IMG/VR virus record: IMGVR_UViG_3300030060_004722
Location: 1-30,330 of that record
Length of the DNA stretch: 30,330 nt
Reading direction: 5' to 3' (one strand)
From: a virus
Position numbers and translations under genes: made by a program. Positions 6,450 to 13,378 of this stretch are shown here, one piece after another. Position 1 is the first letter of the stretch. Every line of letters starts with the position of its first letter. Below the pieces are notes generated by a model that was not told the DNA's origin, did not search any database, and was given only the letters and a program-made list of their open reading frames with translations.

Positions 6450-6607
6450 TTAATCTCCTTAATTGAATCCAAAGAAAAAGGATGTGCCTGTAGATAGGGC
6501 ACATCCTCTCTTGCGTGTTTAACGGCTTCCCATGCGTCTTCCGCATATTCGCCTATTTCGTGATGATTTTGTTGTTGGTCGTGCCAACCTAGTGTGTAAT
6601 GGGACAT
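6446..6607 (-). CDS. 53-residue His-rich acidic protein
   Basis: It begins MSHYTLGWHDQQQNHHE and continues with an acidic helix (IGEYAEDAWEAVKHARED). GGAG lies 11 bases before the ATG. Its stop overlaps the next start (ATGA). I recall a similar short protein as widespread in cyanomyoviruses, without known function. First gene of a three-gene unit ending in PTOX. Confidence 0.7.
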   Translation of the reverse strand: MSHYTLGWHDQQQNHHEIGEYAEDAWEAVKHAREDVPYLQAHPFSLDSIKEIK

Positions 6608-6630
6608 GATAGTTTCAACTCCATTGCTAT

Positions 6631-6641
6631 TATTTATTATA
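6631..6641 (-). promoter_or_regulatory. Overlapping TATAAT and ATAAATA boxes
   Basis: The minus strand reads TATAATAAATA, 23 bases before the ATG of the 53-residue gene. It could serve as a sigma-70 -10 box (a TTGATG lies 19 bases upstream, too far for a good -35) or as a late-type ATAAATA box. Confidence 0.45.
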
Positions 6642-6682
6642 GCAAATAGGTATAATTACGCATCAATGTGTCGGTTTACACA

Positions 6683-7291
6683 CTAACAAGATTTGTTTAA
6701 ATCCTCAGCCATCTGACCACCAATCTCTGCACCCTGATTACCACCAAACATTGCTACCCAACCAGCAGCAACCCAACCAACAAAAGGAATAGTGGAAAGA
6801 GTAGGAGCAGCAGCAGCACCAACACTGGAACCAACCAATCTGCCTGTACCCTCTGCGGATCCGATTGCTTTGATACAGGCTTCACTTTTTCGATATTCTG
6901 CAATCTCCTTTGCTTGTTGATTAGTCAAACCAGGTGGTTGATCTATCCAAGATCTATTGTTAGATACAGGTCCTCCTTGGTTGGTCTGACCATCCATAAA
7001 GTATTCTTCAGTAACTTGAGTAGTTTCATTTGCTAGACCTAAGAAACCACCTTTCTCTTTAATATCTTTACTAATATATGCAGTCTTAGGATCGTTTGCT
7101 TTATATGTAATAGCATATCCGTCTTCGGATACACTCACTTTATATGATGTGTAAGGTCCTACAGGTGGACTTATGATTGGAAGATTATCTTTTCGACTTA
7201 TCATTCCAATCATACCTATGTGAGTTAAACCAAGAACCCCACCAAGTCCAAAAGCAAACATCTTAGACCACTTTATCTCATATTTTTTCAT
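6683..7291 (-). CDS. Membrane protein with glycine-zipper C-terminus, 202 aa
   Basis: The N-terminus has a hydrophobic segment (MFAFGLGGVLGLTHIGMIGM, about 11-30). A polar middle ends in NQQAKEIAEYRKSEACIKA. The C-terminal 60 residues form an Ala/Gly-rich double membrane-type segment (GRLVGSSVGAAAAP, then FVGWVAAGWVAMFGG) with glycine-zipper spacing and a terminal Cys. Coupled to the upstream gene by TAATG. Possibly inserted in membrane or virion; not identified. Confidence 0.72.
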   Translation of the reverse strand: MKKYEIKWSKMFAFGLGGVLGLTHIGMIGMISRKDNLPIISPPVGPYTSYKVSVSEDGYAITYKANDPKTAYISKDIKEKGGFLGLANETTQVTEEYFMDGQTNQGGPVSNNRSWIDQPPGLTNQQAKEIAEYRKSEACIKAIGSAEGTGRLVGSSVGAAAAPTLSTIPFVGWVAAGWVAMFGGNQGAEIGGQMAEDLNKSC

Positions 7292-7728
7292 TATGTTTTT
7301 TTAGTATCATCTGGTTTTGGTGGTTGAGGTGATAATACTAGTGGTGCTTGTTCGATTCTTATAGTTTGAGCAGGTGCTGCTTGAGTTGCTTTCTCAATCA
7401 ACTTTTCCATGTCCTGCTTCGATACTGCTCCACCAGGACCACTACCTCCACCAACTTTCATCGTGCCATCACCTCGTTTTTTTGCTGTCTCTATGCCAAA
7501 TGTAGCTAGGACTCCCGTAAAAACCGAAGCTATGAAAGTTGGATCAATCTTATCTTTTTCATAGTTAGGAATAGTCACATAATTTAATGATAGTATTGCA
7601 CCTGACCAAAAAAGAACAATTATTCTCACTAAAACACTAAGCAATTCTAGTTGTTCCTCTTTATCTGTTGCGAGTTCTTTCAGTCTCCCAATAGGTCCAA
7701 CTGGTTTTTTCTTTGAATCTTCTGCCAT
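7291..7728 (-). CDS. Two-pass membrane protein, 145 aa
   Basis: A Lys-rich N-terminus, two hydrophobic segments (LLSVLVRIIVLFWSGAILSL about 29-48, and FIASVFTGVLATFGI about 65-79), a Gly-rich linker (MKVGGGSGPGGA) and a Pro-rich tail. The layout resembles small phage holins or membrane anchors, but no family can be assigned. ATAAATA lies 23 bases upstream of the ATG. Confidence 0.72.
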   Translation of the reverse strand: MAEDSKKKPVGPIGRLKELATDKEEQLELLSVLVRIIVLFWSGAILSLNYVTIPNYEKDKIDPTFIASVFTGVLATFGIETAKKRGDGTMKVGGGSGPGGAVSKQDMEKLIEKATQAAPAQTIRIEQAPLVLSPQPPKPDDTKKT

Positions 7729-7750
7729 ATTCCCAAATTACAGGCAGCTC

Positions 7751-7757
7751 TATTTAT
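7751..7757 (-). promoter_or_regulatory. Late-promoter-like box ATAAATA
   Basis: ATAAATA on the minus strand, 23 bases before the ATG at 7728, in the short gap after the 88-residue gene. Confidence 0.5.
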
Positions 7758-8024
7758 CTAACGTGAAATTACAGAATCACCATCATCATCTTCATCCTCT
7801 TCTTTAGGTGTGAACACCATCAACTCCTCTCCAAACTTCACTCCCTCCATTTCTGGGTGTGGTGCTGGCATTCGATACGCTCTCATCGCATCATCATATG
7901 ATTTGACTGGTCTCTTATCAAAAGAGTTCAATGTTGACCTCATCATCATGAAAAAATACACGCAAGTCATACCAAAGACTGCTGCAAACCCCATGAGGTA
8001 TATAAAAACTGTTATGTCGTTCAT
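7758..8024 (-). CDS. Small membrane-anchored protein, 88 aa
   Basis: An N-terminal membrane segment (VFIYLMGFAAVFGMTCVYFFMM, about 6-27), then a basic stretch and a strongly acidic tail (PKEEDEDDDGD). Its ATG immediately follows the stop of the 41-residue gene. Function unknown. Confidence 0.72.
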   Translation of the reverse strand: MNDITVFIYLMGFAAVFGMTCVYFFMMMRSTLNSFDKRPVKSYDDAMRAYRMPAPHPEMEGVKFGEELMVFTPKEEDEDDDGDSVISR

Positions 8025-8150
8025 TTAAATTAGTCCCAATGAACCTGCTGTAATTCCTATACAAATAAAAAATCCAAATTCCACTAAGTCTCGACTCCCT
8101 GCAGGAATAGAGTTCACACTTCTATTTAAATTTATCCAAATTTGATTCAT
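8025..8150 (-). CDS. 41-residue membrane peptide
   Basis: It begins MNQIWINLNRSVNSIP and ends in a hydrophobic segment (FGFFICIGITAGSLGLI). Its TAA abuts the next ATG with no gap. There is no clear Shine-Dalgarno, but CTAAATA lies 27 bases upstream. Unknown function. Confidence 0.5.
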   Translation of the reverse strand: MNQIWINLNRSVNSIPAGSRDLVEFGFFICIGITAGSLGLI

Positions 8151-8176
8151 ATATTATTACTAATTGTTAAGTTATA

Positions 8177-8311
8177 TTATTTAGTATCTTTTATAGAAGG
8201 AAAATATGTAAGTTGAAGGCAATTTGCTTCATCAAGTTTTCCTTCATCCTTAAGTTTTTGAATTTGATTGTTTATTCTTTTAATAAATTCTTTTGAATGA
8301 TTGTTAGTCAT
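8177..8311 (-). CDS. Hypothetical protein, 44 aa
   Basis: Start taken at ATG 8311 (MTNNHSKEFIKRINNQIQ), overlapping the end of the upstream gene by 8 bases; the longer frame from 8368 lies inside that gene. A small charged helical protein of unknown function. Confidence 0.55.
   Translation of the reverse strand: MTNNHSKEFIKRINNQIQKLKDEGKLDEANCLQLTYFPSIKDTK
8178..8184 (-). promoter_or_regulatory. Late-promoter-like box CTAAATA
   Basis: CTAAATA on the minus strand, 27 bases before the ATG of the 41-residue gene and overlapping the end of the upstream gene. Confidence 0.45.
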
Positions 8312-8501
8312 CTGATAACTTTTTAAACTGCAGTGATAAGATGTCTGTAAATTCACTTGTTGGAGCAAACCACTCCATATATTCTAAAGCAATTGCATAC
8401 CCATTTACAACATCTTCATGATTACCACTCTCGCAAAGAGTATGTACACGTTTTAATGCCCAATCACGATTTGAATGAAGAGTTTTTTCCAAAGTTTCCA
8501 T
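8304..8501 (-). CDS. Hypothetical protein, 65 aa
   Basis: A soluble, helical, slightly acidic protein beginning METLEKTLHSNRDWALKRV, with ALEYMEWFAPTSEF in the middle. It overlaps the endonuclease-like gene by 38 bases and the next gene by 8. Unknown function. Confidence 0.65.
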   Translation of the reverse strand: METLEKTLHSNRDWALKRVHTLCESGNHEDVVNGYAIALEYMEWFAPTSEFTDILSLQFKKLSDD

Positions 8502-8931
8502 AATCTTTTCGCATATAACGACCTAGAATATTACTATTATAGTATAAAGGTGTTCCATCGTCAAGAGATTCGGATAACACGTTATTCAAAAATAGTTGTC
8601 TAGTCTCTTCGTAGTTACAGTTTCCTTTTGTGGTATGTAAACTCAATATTTCTCTTCTAAAGATCTCCTTTCCGTATGTTTTGAGATCATCTTTTAATTC
8701 TGGGCAAGATCCGTAATACTTTTTCCAATCGGATTCTTGTTTCGATTTGCGTTTTTTGCCTTTTGGTGTTCTAAATGCCCAAAAGTACTTACGACCAATG
8801 TACTGACGATTAATTATGGTGTTCGTGATGCAATAAACAAATCCATAATATTCCTTGATATCTCCAGTGGTGAATATATCACCATTAAAAGTCCAAGGAT
8901 TATCATATACCTCATTATTTATATCATTCAT
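8464..8931 (-). CDS. GIY-YIG-like endonuclease
   Basis: 155 residues. The GIY-YIG core is visible as YYGFVYCITNTIINRQYIGRK (about 28-47: GFVY corresponds to GIY, YIG is intact), followed by a catalytic-type Arg and Lys-rich region (FRTPKGKKRKSK). Later KKYYGSC and FRREILSLHTTKGNCNYEETRQLF fit the Seg-like family of T4-type phages, including a conserved Glu. These are DNA-cutting enzymes, often free-standing homing endonucleases. No separate DNA-binding repeats are visible in the tail, and no interrupted gene is seen nearby. Confidence 0.75.
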   Translation of the reverse strand: MNDINNEVYDNPWTFNGDIFTTGDIKEYYGFVYCITNTIINRQYIGRKYFWAFRTPKGKKRKSKQESDWKKYYGSCPELKDDLKTYGKEIFRREILSLHTTKGNCNYEETRQLFLNNVLSESLDDGTPLYYNSNILGRYMRKDYGNFGKNSSFKS

Positions 8932-8953
8932 AATATAGAATTAGGTATTTTAT

Positions 8954-10063
8954 CTATATTTTAGGTAAATTTACACCTGATCCTAATTTATAAAGAGGTT
9001 CTCCTGTTATTTTATTTTTCACACCTTTTTGATAATTTTTAAATGCTGGTGTTTTGGCATTTATATCAGCCTGACTAATCGTATATGGACTAGACATTTC
9101 TATAATTTGTTGAATGGTATTTGCATCCATCTGCATCATCACATAATGTGCCTCATCCAGTGAATCTGCATGACCTTCAGATAACACATAGTCTAATACA
9201 AGATCATATGCCTCTGGTTTGAAAGATGCTGCTTTCATATCATACTTCTTACGCATGTTTCCTGAGATAACACCTAACTTATCACCCTTTTTGATATTAG
9301 GTCCCATATCAAACTTAGCGATTGTATTTACAGTTGAACGGTCTACCTGTGTTTTACCATCGTCAGCAGTATATTTTTTTGATCTACTATACTTGTTAAG
9401 ATCATCCTTAGAAATAGTAGGATAAATCTCCTTACTCTGTTGTTTTACTAACTCTCTAGTTTGCCTTTGATTTGTTTTGAATGTCGCTGGAGAAGCTACA
9501 CCTTTCTTGTATGCATCAACTTGAGTTTTTACTGAAGCAGTTGGTGCATCCATTCTTTCATCTTTACCAGATTCTACAGCAGATTTATTATCCTTATCAG
9601 TCTTAATCTTATTCAGTGTTTTACCATACTCTGCTCTCTCATCTTTATTTGGAGTATCAGGATTATCAACAACAGGACCAGTACCACTTACTTTTAATTT
9701 AGGTTTATCGGTAGTCTTACCACCATCAGTAATTGGTTTTATTTCAGTTTTATCATTAGTCTTACCACCATCAGTAATTGGTTTTACTTTAGTTTTATCA
9801 TCAATCTTACCATCATTATTAGGTAAGTTTACATTGTCATTTTTGTCTTCCTTTTTTTTAGTTTCTAATTTGTTTTCCTTCTCTTCCTTTCCTTTATCCC
9901 CACCTCCATTTACCTTGTCTCTTGGATCTCTACCTAAGTTTCTTAATTTACCAAGATTGATTTTGATGTTACCTTCTTTGTCTTTTTTTAGAAACTCATT
10001 CAAAGATTGAGAACTTTTCTTGTAGTCTTCGACTACCTGTTGTATTTCTTCTGGAGTCATCAT
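8954..10063 (-). CDS. Putative internal head / ejected protein, Lys-rich, 369 aa
   Basis: Highly charged and mostly disordered: a Lys/Asp/Asn-rich middle with a duplicated 15-residue unit around KPITDGGKT (DNA 9714-9803). A folded helical segment follows (AYDLVLDYVLSEGHADSLDE, about 281-300), similar to a motif I recall from cyanophage internal virion proteins (AFDLVL..L.DEG.A-type). Such basic, low-complexity proteins are common inside T4-like heads. GGAG lies about 10 bases upstream. It is coupled by TAATG to the upstream 216-residue gene. The assignment is inferred from composition, motif and neighbours. Confidence 0.6.
   Translation of the reverse strand: MMTPEEIQQVVEDYKKSSQSLNEFLKKDKEGNIKINLGKLRNLGRDPRDKVNGGGDKGKEEKENKLETKKKEDKNDNVNLPNNDGKIDDKTKVKPITDGGKTNDKTEIKPITDGGKTTDKPKLKVSGTGPVVDNPDTPNKDERAEYGKTLNKIKTDKDNKSAVESGKDERMDAPTASVKTQVDAYKKGVASPATFKTNQRQTRELVKQQSKEIYPTISKDDLNKYSRSKKYTADDGKTQVDRSTVNTIAKFDMGPNIKKGDKLGVISGNMRKKYDMKAASFKPEAYDLVLDYVLSEGHADSLDEAHYVMMQMDANTIQQIIEMSSPYTISQADINAKTPAFKNYQKGVKNKITGEPLYKLGSGVNLPKI
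9714..9803 (-). repeat. Two tandem 45-base coding repeats
   Basis: Two near-identical 45-base units (starting at 9714 and 9759) encode the 15-residue unit KPITDGGKTNDKTEI with few changes. The period is in frame, as in expanding disordered linkers. Confidence 0.85.
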
Positions 10064-10713
10064 TACTTTTCTCCTGCTTTTTTATTAAATAGTCCCCTAT
10101 ATGCTCCTGAAACTCCTCCTGCAACTCCTCCTGCAACTCCATGTGGAAGATTTCTTATAAATCTCTGAACATTTGAACCTGTAGCATCATCAACCATCTT
10201 TCCACCAAATCCCATTCCAATTTTTGATACAGCCTTTCTTAAAGTACCCGCCTTTCTATTTGGATCTGCAATATACTTACTAAAGGGAATTTTAGAAAGT
10301 TGATTTGAAGCAAACTTCATTAAAGGTTTTCTAGTTTTAGTATTCTTTAAACCATATCCTGCTAGGGTTTGAATTGTCTTTAAACCAAAAGCTTCTTCAA
10401 GATCTTTTTCATCTATTTCTTCAAGAACCACTGCTGTTTCAGTTAAAGATACATCTTCACCTATAATTTTAGATATCGATTGTTCTGCTTTTTGCATATT
10501 TAAATTCATCTCAGTAAGAATATCAATAACTGCAGATAGTTGATCGTCACTAAAATGATCATGTGATTCAGTTAAACTATGAATTTCATATGCAATGCCT
10601 GAGCGAATCTGATCCTCGTCCAAATAACCTTCAACAAGTTCGTCTTTAGACTCATACATTTGATTATATAACGAGTTAATATCTCTTATCTGACTCGGTG
10701 ATAAAGATTCCAT
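10063..10713 (-). CDS. Putative internal head / ejected protein, 216 aa
   Basis: The N-terminal half is acidic and helical (SPSQIRDINSLYNQMYESK, about 4-22; then KDELVEGYLDED). The C-terminal half is basic and ends in a glycine zipper (GVAGGVAGGVSGAYRGLF). Two sites match the T4 prohead protease pattern (I/L)-x-E before G or A: LVE-G near 29 and LEE-A near 108. That would fit cleavage during head maturation, but is an inference. Late-type ATAAATA lies about 27 bases upstream. Unknown function. Confidence 0.6.
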   Translation of the reverse strand: MESLSPSQIRDINSLYNQMYESKDELVEGYLDEDQIRSGIAYEIHSLTESHDHFSDDQLSAVIDILTEMNLNMQKAEQSISKIIGEDVSLTETAVVLEEIDEKDLEEAFGLKTIQTLAGYGLKNTKTRKPLMKFASNQLSKIPFSKYIADPNRKAGTLRKAVSKIGMGFGGKMVDDATGSNVQRFIRNLPHGVAGGVAGGVSGAYRGLFNKKAGEK

Positions 10714-10739
10714 TACTTTAAAAAATTCTGTCTTCTATC

Positions 10740-10746
10740 TATTTAT
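10740..10746 (-). promoter_or_regulatory. Late-promoter-like box ATAAATA
   Basis: ATAAATA on the minus strand, 27 bases before the ATG at 10713 and overlapping the end of the upstream gene. Confidence 0.45.
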
Positions 10747-12074
10747 TACTTTTTATCCTTATCCAATCTACCCAAATTTCTTAAATTTAATTTTTTTGCA
10801 TTAGCGTTAATATCATTTCTAAGATTTTTAAATGTCTTACCTACGTTGAGTTTCTTTTCACCTGTTGCGTATTGTCTACCAATATTGTAAAGTTTGTCAC
10901 CAACCTTTGTTCCATAATGATATCCTGCTCCACCACCTACAATACCACCTGGTAAACCTGCAACACCACTACCCAATGTAGCTCCAATTCCACCACCAAT
11001 ATAACCACCTAATGCTCTCGACAGACCTCCAAGTCTTGCTGAAGTTTTACTTCTACCTAATGCCTTTTCCTTTCTCGCAACATCCATGAAGTCTTTAACC
11101 GCATATGCACCACCAGCAACTCTTCCAAGAGTACCTAATGCTCTAGATAATTTTAAACGTTTCGGTGTTTGTTTAAGAATACCTTTAGTAACTTTATCCG
11201 TAGAAAGAGTTTTTAATTTACCACCAACCTCAATTTTAGGTTTAGTTTGTGTTAATCCAGTTCTTTGAGCACCTCTTTTTACAAATCCTTTAAAATCAGT
11301 TATAGATTTTGGTTTTGTTACAAATCGTTTAACTCTTGGGGTTTTATTAGTTTGAATTTTATCAAGGTCAAGATCTGTAAGTTGTTTCTGTCCTTTTTTT
11401 AGATCTATTTTATTTCTGGTAATTTTCTTTTTTATAGTCTTATTTGCAGTCTCTGGTGGTTGAACAAAGTTTATTTTATTACCAGTTGTGACTTTTGGAT
11501 TTGATGTGGTGGTTACTGCAGGTTTAGTGTTTACTGGAGGTTTAGTGTTTACTGGAGGTTTAGTGTTTACTGAAGGTTTTTTTGTTTTTGGATCCTGTAA
11601 AGTGGTGTCTGTGGAATATTTAGTTTGATTTGTTACTTCTTTACCACCAGTACCAGCAGTAGATACTCTGGATGTTTTTTCTGCAGTTTTCTTGGCAGTA
11701 TCTTGCACTGGATTTGCAATAGTAACTCCAGTTTTTGGATCTCTGATTAATTTTTTAGTGTCTATGGAAGGATCAATATCTTTTGTGAATAATTTATTTT
11801 TTGTATCTTGAACTCCTTTTTTTACATCTGTAGTAATCTCGCCCATCTTACCAGATGCTTGCATATGTTTAAGAGCATCTGCAGCAGCATCAATCTCAGA
11901 TTGACCTGATACTGCTTTACCTAAATTTTGGACTGCTTGTTTTAATGCACCTTTTTTTCTTGTTCTACCTTTTCTTACAAACTGATCTTGGGATAAGAAA
12001 GCGAAAGGATCACCTGCAGGTGTGGTTTTTGCATACTTTTTATTTTCTACAATGAATTCTTTAAACGACTTCAT
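10746..12074 (-). CDS. Putative head-packaged protein with capsid-targeting-like N-terminus, 442 aa
   Basis: The frame could begin at GTG 12077, but ATG 12074 gives MKSFKEFIVENKK, the better start, with an exact TATAAATA box 22 bases upstream. MKSFxxF(I/L)xE is shared with the nucleotidyltransferase at 20070-21284 and looks like a T4-type capsid-targeting sequence, with IVE as a possible prohead-protease site. The middle is very basic and Thr/Pro-rich with three TKPPVN repeats. The C-terminal third has a long glycine zipper (GGYIGGGIGATLGSGVAG, about 357-374), as in membrane-penetrating proteins. The suggested role, packaging in the head and ejection with the DNA, is inference. Confidence 0.6.
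   Translation of the reverse strand: MKSFKEFIVENKKYAKTTPAGDPFAFLSQDQFVRKGRTRKKGALKQAVQNLGKAVSGQSEIDAAADALKHMQASGKMGEITTDVKKGVQDTKNKLFTKDIDPSIDTKKLIRDPKTGVTIANPVQDTAKKTAEKTSRVSTAGTGGKEVTNQTKYSTDTTLQDPKTKKPSVNTKPPVNTKPPVNTKPAVTTTSNPKVTTGNKINFVQPPETANKTIKKKITRNKIDLKKGQKQLTDLDLDKIQTNKTPRVKRFVTKPKSITDFKGFVKRGAQRTGLTQTKPKIEVGGKLKTLSTDKVTKGILKQTPKRLKLSRALGTLGRVAGGAYAVKDFMDVARKEKALGRSKTSARLGGLSRALGGYIGGGIGATLGSGVAGLPGGIVGGGAGYHYGTKVGDKLYNIGRQYATGEKKLNVGKTFKNLRNDINANAKKLNLRNLGRLDKDKK
11521..11574 (-). repeat. Three tandem 18-base coding repeats
   Basis: Three 18-base units (11521, 11539, 11557; the last with one change) encode repeats of TKPPVN in the linker of the head-packaged protein. Confidence 0.9.
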
Positions 12075-12231
12075 CACTATCAGACACTTTTTTAGTATTT
12101 ATATCATACGATTCGTAAGCATCATAATCGCCAAACAACCAAGCGTCTGCCTTGGCTGCTTCACGATATGCTTTGATAGATTCTTCTATCTCTTTAGAGT
12201 TTGAATCCGCTGAATGTGTCTTTTTTAACAT
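12061..12231 (-). CDS. Hypothetical acidic protein after nrdB, 56 aa
   Basis: Start at ATG 12231 (MLKKTHSADSNSKEIEESI), overlapping the end of nrdB by 38 bases; the longer frame to 12372 lies inside nrdB. It contains AKADAWLFGDYDAYESYD and is acidic. Its stop overlaps the next gene's start. In several cyanophages a glutaredoxin follows nrdB; this peptide has no CxxC and is not one. Unknown function. Confidence 0.6.
   Translation of the reverse strand: MLKKTHSADSNSKEIEESIKAYREAAKADAWLFGDYDAYESYDINTKKVSDSDEVV
12096..12103 (-). promoter_or_regulatory. T4-type late promoter box TATAAATA
   Basis: An exact TATAAATA on the minus strand, 22 bases before ATG 12074 of the head-packaged protein and inside the end of the 56-residue gene. 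Confidence 0.6.
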
Positions 12232-13378
12232 CTTGTTTGATTCCTCCAACGATGTAAGATTCGACTTCTGTCTCTTGTGGTGCGACCTGCAATCCCTTTG
12301 ATGAGATCCAATGTTGTGTCCAAGGTAGTGGATTATTCTTAAGAGGAATATCATAGATTGGTTTGATACCAATATGCTTCATTCTCTTATTTGCGATCCA
12401 TTCGACGTATTGATGTAATAATTTATCGTTCAAACCTATCATACTACCATCTTTGAAGAGGTATTCTGCCCAACGCTTCTCTTCATCAACTGTTCTCTCA
12501 AAGGTTTTAACTAACCAAGGTTCTTCTTCTTTTGCAATCTCAACCATATCTGGATCATCACCATTTCTCCAGTTCTTTAATATCTGTTGAGTTATTGCCA
12601 GATGCTGGTTCTCATCTCTAGCAATAAGCGATATGATTTTCGCAGATCCTTCCATGAGTTTAAGCTCACCAAAAGCAAAACTACAAGCGAAAGATACATA
12701 AAAGCGGATACCTTCCAAAATGTTGACATTAGCGACTGCCCGATAAAGTTTTCTTTTCAAATCTTTTATTTCTATTCTAGCGGAGATATGACCTCTCATG
12801 TCACCTTTCCACCAGTTACTTTGATCATACTGATGTGCTGAGTTGATAAACTCATTATATGCAGATGTAACACTCTCTGCCCTTTCTAAGATCCTATCGT
12901 CTCTCAAGATAGTATCAAATACCTCTGAGGGATCAGAATATACATTTTTGATAATATGAGTATAAGAACGTGAGTGGATTTGTTCCATAAACTCCCATAC
13001 ACCAATACAACCTTCTAATTCTGGAAGTGAACAATATGGTGAGAAAGCCATACCAGGACCACGACCTTGAACTGAGTCAAGCATCACCTGATACTTTAGA
13101 TTACTTGTGAAGATATGCTTCTGTTCTGGACGAAGTGTTTGATAATCACTTCTATCCTTCTGTAAGGATACCTCCTCTGGTCTCCAGAAATATCCTAACT
13201 GAGTGTTTGTAAGTCTCTCAAAGATAGGATACTTATATGAGTCGTATCTCTGAACACCTAACGGTGCACCAAAAAACATAGGTTGTTTCTTAGTATCCAC
13301 TTCGTGTGAATTAAATACTGTCATAGAATTTACCACTGGTCTGTCCTCTGAATTCAATCTAAAGTTTACACGACTCAC
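12194..13378 (-). CDS. nrdB: Ribonucleotide reductase class Ia, beta subunit
   Basis: 394 residues. It carries the di-iron and tyrosyl-radical site: MLDSVQ (Asp ligand), MEQIHSRSYTHI (Glu, His and the radical Tyr), LEGIRF (Glu) and ARDENQHLA (Glu, His). The C-terminal tail KDTFSGFKL matches the kind of peptide that docks on the alpha subunit. With NrdA it converts ribonucleoside diphosphates to deoxyribonucleotides for phage DNA synthesis. It overlaps nrdA by 20 bases, indicating co-translation. All key residues appear intact and the length is normal. Confidence 0.97.
   Translation of the reverse strand: MSRVNFRLNSEDRPVVNSMTVFNSHEVDTKKQPMFFGAPLGVQRYDSYKYPIFERLTNTQLGYFWRPEEVSLQKDRSDYQTLRPEQKHIFTSNLKYQVMLDSVQGRGPGMAFSPYCSLPELEGCIGVWEFMEQIHSRSYTHIIKNVYSDPSEVFDTILRDDRILERAESVTSAYNEFINSAHQYDQSNWWKGDMRGHISARIEIKDLKRKLYRAVANVNILEGIRFYVSFACSFAFGELKLMEGSAKIISLIARDENQHLAITQQILKNWRNGDDPDMVEIAKEEEPWLVKTFERTVDEEKRWAEYLFKDGSMIGLNDKLLHQYVEWIANKRMKHIGIKPIYDIPLKNNPLPWTQHWISSKGLQVAPQETEVESYIVGGIKQDVKKDTFSGFKL

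Noticed and set aside
6364-6546. N-terminal extension of PTOX to 228 residues.
   Set aside because: The extension overlaps two small genes with good Shine-Dalgarno sites and ATGA junctions; homologues start near the MRQFN position.
11509-11574. CRISPR-like or regulatory array.
   Set aside because: The repeats are contiguous, without spacers, in frame, and encode TKPPVN units.
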